DNA from: Icerya purchasi
Taxonomy: Eukaryota > Arthropoda > Insecta > Hemiptera > Monophlebidae
Direction: 5' to 3'
DNA length: 64,000 nt
NCBI GenBank assembly: GCA_039619475.1
Contig: CM077115.1
Location: 477,598,400 to 477,662,399 of the forward strand
Shown here: one piece after another, positions 58,792 to 64,000 of the stretch
How the letters are laid out: each line of letters starts with the position of its first letter
How positions within the stretch are numbered: position 1 is the first letter of the stretch
Program-made: the position numbers and the translations under genes
Notes under the pieces: model-generated
What the model saw: only the letters and a program-made list of their open reading frames with translations
The model's database searches: none
Told to the model about the DNA's origin: nothing

Positions 58792-59850
58792 AAAGTTCAT
58801 ATTTCCATCCCTAACAACTCTGCTTGTCCTCTTAACTTTATCTCGTTTCTTTAATTCGCTTTCTTCACCTTTTATTATAGAAGGAGACTGGAATGTTCGT
58901 TTTCCTCTTTGATGTTGCTCCAATTATAATAATAACGGTGTTATCCTTGAAGACATATTTCTCCATAATAAACTTATTCCGCTGAATGACAATTCTTCTC
59001 CTTTTTATAGGAATTCTTCTACATTTAGTTCAATTGACTTAACCTTTACATCTCCAAACCTCGTTCTTAACTGTTCGTGGAAAATCTTAAACGGCACGTT
59101 TGGAAGTGACCATGTTCCCATAATCATATCCCTCAGCAACTTTTCTCCTCCTCTATAGCCTAAACTCCTTCATACTTCTCAATAGTACCTTCCCAAAACC
59201 GACTGGTTGAAGTTTCGCTGTATTATCGATGTATCTTTTCTTTACATCAAAGTTGACAGGAATCCTGTCCCAATATCAGTCATTTACTCAATCCATTTCC
59301 TTTGCTCTTTCCCTATCTGTTCCTCCATACTATTCTTCATTAAAAAATAGATCTTTATATGCTTCATCCCTGTGGTGGAATAATAATTGCAGGTTTACGT
59401 TTGCCCTCTGTACTCCTACTTTTAGATCTTTTCGCTCATGTCCTTCTTTTCCCAACTTCCTTGCACATAAAAGAGCTGGTGCTAAGGTTAGGTTCGTCTT
59501 TAAACACTCAAAAAAAAACCGCTTGGATAAAGTTCTGTTCTTCTTTTACCCGCTCCACTCCGATGTCATATGTCTGGAAAATGGCTAAAGCGTTTAGAAC
59601 TTCTTTATCAGAACGCCCTTCTTATCTTAATATACCGAAAGATAGCTTCATTTCATTTATAGACTCCCCTAGCTCCACCCTATGTTCCCAGCCTCGAAAA
59701 GCTTCAATCTCCTTCTACTAATTATACTTCTCACTTCTTATCTTCTAGCTGCAGTCTTAATAAACTTTGTGCTCTTTTAAGTAATTCCTCTTCCAAATCT
59801 TCCCCTGAGAATTGATGGTATATCTTTTCTTTTCACAAAAAACCTCTCCA
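58792..59850 (+). pseudogene. LINE ORF2 endonuclease C-terminus and pre-RT linker
   Basis: Resumes with VHISIPNNSACPLN, then IIEGDWNVRFP (catalytic D-x-N), then NSSTFSSIDLTFTSPNLVLN, and GTFGSDHVPIIISL (catalytic SDH). The linker, in a shifted frame, reads SLWWNNNCRF and HKRAGAKVRFVFKHSKKN (aromatic pair, Cys, basic helix). Around 59560 it reads VWKMAKAFR in another frame. There are several stops. Coding similarity ends near 59840, so the RT is missing. Confidence 0.8.
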
Positions 59851-60345
59851 TTGAGACTCTTCTTCTTCTTCTTCTTCTTTAGCCATTATCAGTCCATTGC
59901 TGGACGAAGGCCTCCCCTAATTCCTTCCAGCCGTCGCGATCCTTTGCCTCTTCCTGCCAGTTCGACCTAAATTTTCGTATTTCATCCATCCAGCGTCCCT
60001 TCGGTCGTCCCAAAGCTCGTTTCCCATCAGGTTTCCAGAATGTCAATAGATTGATCCATCGGTGCTCGGCTCTGACCACATGACCGCACCATCTCCATTT
60101 ATTAGCTTTAATGATACTTATTGCGTCATTTATTTTTGTGGTTTGTTGGATACGTTGTTTTGTCCATTTGTCTTTCAGGGTAATACCTAACATAGACCGT
60201 TCCATTCTGCGTTGATTTGTACTTATCTTTTGCTGTAGTTTTTTCGTTAATACCCATGTTTCGCTGGCATATGTTAGAACTGGCAGAACACATTGGTCAA
60301 AAACTCTTTTTTTCAGATTTAAGGGTGTATTAGTAGTAGCATATA
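59850..60345 (-). pseudogene. RTE-type LINE, 3' end (minus)
   Basis: On the minus strand, a continuous frame carries KKRVFDQCVLPVLTYASETW (RT end), then RRMERSMLGITLKDKW, then WRWCGHVVRAE and GRPKGRWMDEI. It ends AKDRDGWKELGEAFVQQW, the standard RTE C-terminus. It ends in a (GAA)n simple repeat (TTC on the plus strand, 59863-59878) in place of poly-A, also typical of RTE. The frame is open over about 150 codons, so this is a relatively young but 5'-truncated copy. The frame beyond 60345 is flanking DNA. Confidence 0.88.
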
Positions 60346-60560
60346 TATATATGTTCTGGCGCACAAAGGATGCCGCCAGCACCCATAGCACCCATAGCAC
60401 CCAAGAGTCATTCTCAGAGGCGAAATTTCACCTTATTGTCTTGATTAATTCGTAAAATTAACCTAATTAATAGTATCAGAGGTCAAAAAGTAACCCAAAT
60501 AGCCCGATTATTGCAGAAAATTAGCCCAATTAAAGGTCCCAAGCACCCTTATGTCCCTAA
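60346..60560. other. Spacer with short tandem words
   Basis: CACCCATAG is repeated three times at about 60378-60402. No gene. Confidence 0.5.
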
Positions 60561-60697
60561 TTAATTATGCGATCAATTTAATCGTTGAATTGTTAATTAT
60601 GCGATCAATTTAATCGTTGAATTATTAATTATGCAATCAATTTAATCGTTGAATTATTAATTATGCAATCAATTTAATCGTTGAATTATTAATTATG
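60561..60697. repeat. 32-bp tandem repeat, 4.3 copies
   Basis: The unit TTAATTATGCRATCAATTTA with ATCGTTGAATTR is repeated with only G/A variants at one or two positions, so it is young. It contains a GATCAATTTAATCG near-palindrome. Confidence 0.95.
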
Positions 60698-61400
60698 TGT
60701 GAATATAAGCACAAAGGATGTCGTCACCGTTGATTAAGGCCTTCCAGAGCCGTTTCCGGAGCGTCTCGGACCGCGGAACCGCATTCCATTTGATTGTCGA
60801 TCCCTTAATTAACACACACACATGTAAATGTACGTGTATATACGTCTGCACACACATGTAAAAATCACCATCATCATCACTATCGCAGTAAATTCGTACG
60901 CGTGCCATCGCAAGTGACCTTGTACCTGTCAATCATTTGGTCGATGCATGCCTTTACTTGTACGTAAATTACCGTTATTCAGTAGCGACTGGTTTTGGAG
61001 GATTACGCACACACACACAATGATGTATATACGGTTACGAGCGTCCGTAACATATGTAAAATTAGTTATTATCATTATTGGATTTTGTTGTTATCAATAT
61101 TATCAGTGGTCAGTCTGCAGGAATCGCGGTAAAATACAGGTTTTCGCCGTTCCGGTATTTCTAGGAATCGCGAAGATTTTCGTTCGGTCAGTTGCGTAAA
61201 ACTTTTCTTTGTCCGATACATTATGTACGGGGGGGTAAGTCTATGTATCTCACACATCGCAAAAGCGAAAATGCTTCTATCATAGCGCTACACGTAAATG
61301 CTAACGCAACCGTTGAAACCGGATCTTAACATTCTTATACTTTCTATTACAGTCTATGTCATATTGCAGAGTCACACCCTACATGTACACACTAACACAA
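60698..61400. other. Unassigned sequence left of the tandem gene family
   Basis: CA/AC-rich stretches at 60810-60860 and 61007-61019. No coding frame supported. The repeat shared with the second gene copy becomes recognisable only from about 61400. Confidence 0.4.
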
Positions 61401-61412
61401 AAACACACACAT

Positions 61413-61688
61413 ACTCAAAGTCCTTGACTACTTTATCCGTATACACATATGTAATCAACTTTTTCGACGGAACGACATTTTTTCTGACGTAACATTTCCA
61501 CTGCCATACCCGATTTAAAGGTAGTCAATGAGACAGATCGTTGAATGGATTTATTCGATCGCTCAATATTAATTTCTCATCAAACGCATACACGTTCTCT
61601 AAGCAGTGTTCATCACGAGTTTTTAAGATTTTAATAACTCTTTTTTTAATTTTTTCGTCTTTATAAAAATTATTTCATCATAATCATC
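61413..61688 (+). promoter_or_regulatory. Conserved upstream region, copy 1
   Basis: ACTCAAAGTCC, TGACTACTTT, ATACACATAT, TTTTCTGACGTAACATTTCC, ACTGCCATA and AAAGGTAGTCAATGAGA recur in the same order upstream of the second gene (63559-63720). An AAGCAGT word (61600-61606) resembling an arthropod initiator is shared too. A TATAAAAA lies at 61663, only about 25 bp before the ATG. Conservation between copies while intervening DNA diverges suggests promoter function, but it may simply reflect recent duplication. Confidence 0.5.
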
Positions 61689-62516
61689 ATGAATACCGAT
61701 GCCGTTGTCGCGAACGATTCGAAACCAATAAATACTGCAGAATTTATTCAACATTTTTTCGAATATGGTAATGACGATGTTGCGCAGAGTGGTTTTCCAG
61801 ATACACATATGCCACCCCCACCACCACCACCAACAATATCACAAAACCCAGAAAATTCACAAGAGGCAGAAAATTCATCACATACTCAATTCTCGCAATA
61901 TTTACATTCGCCACCGTTAACGCAAATTCCGCTACCACCACCATCTGAAGATGTCAGTCCGTCAAAGGTTGAACTTCCGAAAGAAATAATCAATCGACGC
62001 GCTGTAATCTACGTAAAAGATCTGAACGACGCTGAGAATAAAAATAGTTTTCTGTTTGCCGTTTTGGCAAAGTTTACGAAAAATCCGTTTTCGATGTGGC
62101 AGTATAATTTATTACAGAATGTGTACGATTTCAACTTCATACGATTACCGGTACGTTCATTAGCAGATATTGAAACCTTCGAACGAACGAATGGTGTATC
62201 TATTAACTTATACAAATTAATAGAAACCGATGGTGCCGATGCTGAAACGTGCAAGTATAAAATTAAAGTCGTTTATGCATTCCGAAAAAACCATAGTATT
62301 TTAAATCATCGTAATCATACAAATATGTTGTACTGGGGTTCGAATGGTAATTTCCAGTTTGCCTGGATTAAAAAATTTAATCAACTCATACGAATTCAAT
62401 CGCCAAATGCCAAATTCTCGTGCTGGGGATGTCTGGATTCGATGAAGGACGAATTTGAACATAACAACAGTCACCGTTGCGATGCGATCAGTTGGCGTAA
62501 CATGCATTTTATGTAA
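61689..62516 (+). CDS. Stand-alone protein resembling the N-terminal region of Maverick/viral type-B DNA polymerase
   Basis: Intact 275-codon frame from a true ATG. Residues 1-30 are SK-PI-TAEFIQHFFEYG. Residues 42-90 are Pro/Gln/Ser-rich with a P7 run. Residues 100-232 follow the block order seen upstream of the exonuclease domain in protein-primed B-family polymerases of Maverick/Polinton elements and relatives: RRAVIYVKDLNDAENKNSFL (the 'NiknxDxxcFlwai' block), then FNFIRLPVRSLADIETFE, GVSINLY and FAWIKKFNQLI. Residues 243-264 are a C-x2-C...H-x3-H-x-C zinc-finger-like motif. The protein stops 11 residues later, so exonuclease and polymerase motifs are absent. A polyadenylation hexamer lies at 62648-62653. 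Family assignment is by motif order, not a search. It may be a co-opted viral or transposon domain. Confidence 0.65.
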   Translation: MNTDAVVANDSKPINTAEFIQHFFEYGNDDVAQSGFPDTHMPPPPPPPTISQNPENSQEAENSSHTQFSQYLHSPPLTQIPLPPPSEDVSPSKVELPKEIINRRAVIYVKDLNDAENKNSFLFAVLAKFTKNPFSMWQYNLLQNVYDFNFIRLPVRSLADIETFERTNGVSINLYKLIETDGADAETCKYKIKVVYAFRKNHSILNHRNHTNMLYWGSNGNFQFAWIKKFNQLIRIQSPNAKFSCWGCLDSMKDEFEHNNSHRCDAISWRNMHFM

Positions 62517-63558
62517 ACTATTAAAAAAGTAAAGACGTACATTTTTTTTCTTTTTCACATATTTTTTATTTTTCAAAAACTTTTACAATGTTTTCTTTCG
62601 AAATATATAGCACATGTAAACTTTATTAGAATATAATATATAATAATAATAAATAGTTTCATATATTTACATTTCTTATTTCATAAACTTAAAATTATTT
62701 TAAAATTTTAGATTTTACTATAGTTGATAATATATTTCCAACTCCAGTCTGTATTAAAGCCTCTTGATCCTTACGTTGAATAGTTGAGTCAATATCATGT
62801 ATCTAAGTATATTTATTATTTTTTATCACTTACGATTACTTTTCCATCCGTAAGTATTTATGTATGTTTTCCCCGGTTCTAAAAAATAAATCCGAACAGA
62901 CATCCAGACTGTTGTGAAAGCACACTAATCTTCTACATTATACGTTACTCTATTACGAGTTCTTCAAAAATTGATTCGAATATTTTTTTCAATCCTAAAA
63001 ATTCATTCTTTCTACCCCCACCCCTCCCAGCTAAAATTACCGAAATCTTTATTTATTTTATCGATTCTAAAAATTAATCAATGGTTCACTCGAAAGCGTA
63101 CCGTACATTCCCACACACATATCTTCTATCACGCACATGCAGTTCTATATGTTTATTTTTTATTAACGATCTTTATTTTTTTTGTACCTGTATTACTTTT
63201 TCCTACACAGTCATGTCATCATATACAATTAACATTGTCAAAATAATTTTAACCTTTCGAGAAAGAAAAATCTCCGACCAATAAAAAAATGTTTATCAAC
63301 ATCACAATTATTTTTAATATTAATCGTTCGCTACAAACATAATTTTTTCGATCGTTTCAAGACATTATTGTTTCAAACGTCAATCCCTCTTTTCCAAGAA
63401 TCGATAAACTCTGCAGGTATACATCTCGTCGTCGCAACAACCATTACCTGCATGACTCGCATACCTTCAAGACCACTTGTACATTGCTCGCACGCTATTT
63501 ACCATTATTCGGTACAAGAATATTTTTCACACTCCCTCACATACATATGCACATACAC
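62517..63558. other. 3' untranslated region and spacer between tandem genes
   Basis: AATAAA at 62648-62653 lies about 130 bp after the stop. Beyond 62700 the sequence is A+T-rich. C-rich CCCCCACCCCTCCC at 63016-63029. No coding frame is supported. Confidence 0.5.
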
Positions 63559-63916
63559 TCAAAGTCCTCGATTACTTTGTTCGTATACAAATATATTCAG
63601 CTTTCTCCGACAGAACAACATTTTCTGATGTAACATTCCCACTGCCGCACATAATTCAAAGGTAGTTAATGAGATAGACTATCGAACGGAATCATTCAAG
63701 CAGTCAGTATTAGTTTTATGTTAAACATGTCTATTTTGTCGAATCTGTGTTCACGCATTATTAAAAAATTTACGTCAACGTTAAAGAAAATAATTTCCTA
63801 CGTTTTTTCTCTTTTTTTCTCTATCATTTTTTTCTGTCTTTTATCTTTTCTTTTTCTCTTTCTTTTTCTCTGTCTTTTTTTTTTAGTGAAAAGTTTGAAA
63901 TACATATTATTCAATC
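63559..63916 (+). promoter_or_regulatory. Conserved upstream region, copy 2
   Basis: Matches 61413-61640 in order and spacing (ACTCAAAGTCC, GATTACTTTGTTCGTATACA, TTTTCTGATGTAACATTCCC, ACTGCCGCA, AAAGGTAGTTAATGAGA). It is followed by AAGCAGTCAGTATTAG, containing the arthropod initiator-like TCAGT. A CT-rich tract at 63800-63885 lies just before the ATG. Confidence 0.5.
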
Positions 63917-64000
63917 ATGAACGCTAATATAGTTAACGTAAGCAACAACTCAAAATCAATTAAGCACGCTGAATTTATTCAGAATTTATTTGCAAGTGAT
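63917..64000 (+). CDS. Tandem paralogue of the 61689 gene, 5' end only
   Basis: ATG at 63917 opens 28 codons that run off the window. The start MNANIVNV and the block SIKHAEFIQNLF align with MNTDAVVA and PINTAEFIQHFF of the upstream gene, allowing one residue of length difference. With the shared upstream region this makes a second family member about 2.2 kb downstream. Whether it stays open, and whether more copies follow, cannot be seen. Confidence 0.7.
   Translation, partial: MNANIVNVSNNSKSIKHAEFIQNLFASD

Larger units (their letters stand above)
54641..59850 (+). mobile_element. Longest LINE copy in the window (plus), ORF1 to mid-ORF2, three insertions
   Basis: Order: ORF1 with zinc knuckles, an about 1.9-kb spacer carrying imperfect subrepeats (TAAG.TGGTC...TAGTA words near 56145, 56250, 56380 and 56955), a 17-bp tandem repeat, an ORF2 start, endonuclease, then the pre-RT linker. 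It stops near 59850 before the RT. Insertions lie at 56395-56915, 57735-58791 and, at its right edge, 59850-60345. Confidence 0.75.

Noticed and set aside
61744..62576. Minus-strand frames over the 61689 gene
   Set aside because: They are shadows of the plus-strand gene, which alone shows family motifs.
61689..64000. A complete Maverick/Polinton or endogenous virus
   Set aside because: No integrase, ATPase, protease, capsid gene or long terminal inverted repeats are visible in the window. Only the polymerase N-terminal-like gene and the start of its paralogue are present.

Overview
The window looks like nuclear DNA from an arthropod, most likely an insect. It is A+T-rich and gene-poor. It is packed with decayed non-LTR retrotransposons (LINEs), small hAT-type and pogo/Tigger-type DNA transposons, foldback elements and microsatellites. 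There are no bacterial operons, CRISPR arrays or rRNA genes. I cannot name the species from sequence alone.

Only two intact protein genes are convincing. One is an uninterrupted TXNDC9 (thioredoxin domain-containing protein 9, phosducin-like) gene at 45634-46377 on the minus strand. The other is a 275-residue protein at 61689-62516 (+). It resembles the N-terminal region plus zinc finger that precedes the catalytic domains in protein-primed B-family DNA polymerases of Maverick/Polinton-type elements and related DNA viruses. A second, related gene starts about 2.2 kb downstream (63917) and runs off the window end. Upstream sequence is conserved between the two copies, so this is a tandemly duplicated family. 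It is the most interesting locus here.

Layout: 1-680 is the reverse-transcriptase end of a decayed LINE. 1187-4680 has two LINE 3' tails in otherwise unassigned sequence. 4690-9700 is unassigned and relatively CpG-containing. 9706-11156 is a hAT-type element with an internally deleted Tigger nested inside. 11570-15800 has LINE C-terminal debris and a diverged 260-290 bp tandem repeat. 16188-37632 holds several non-autonomous hAT elements with 8-bp target duplications, a decayed Tigger with recognisable transposase (23161-24326), a possible SINE, a large foldback element interrupted by a hAT MITE, and a hAT relic with transposase C-terminus (29030-30020). 33705-34401 is a hAT MITE split by a small LINE fragment with an exact 11-bp target duplication. 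40182-45062 and 47720-60345 are dense LINE graveyards with nested insertions. 45221-45340 is a precise 10-bp minisatellite near TXNDC9. 60345-64000 carries the tandem viral-polymerase-like gene family.

Most LINE pieces seem to come from one RNase H-bearing lineage (I/LOA-like). Plus-strand copies supply ORF1, endonuclease and reverse-transcriptase pieces. Many 5'-truncated minus-strand copies supply the RT end, RNase H and the C-terminal Cys/His motif. That they are one lineage is my inference from complementary coverage. Family calls rest on motif recognition by eye, without database searches.
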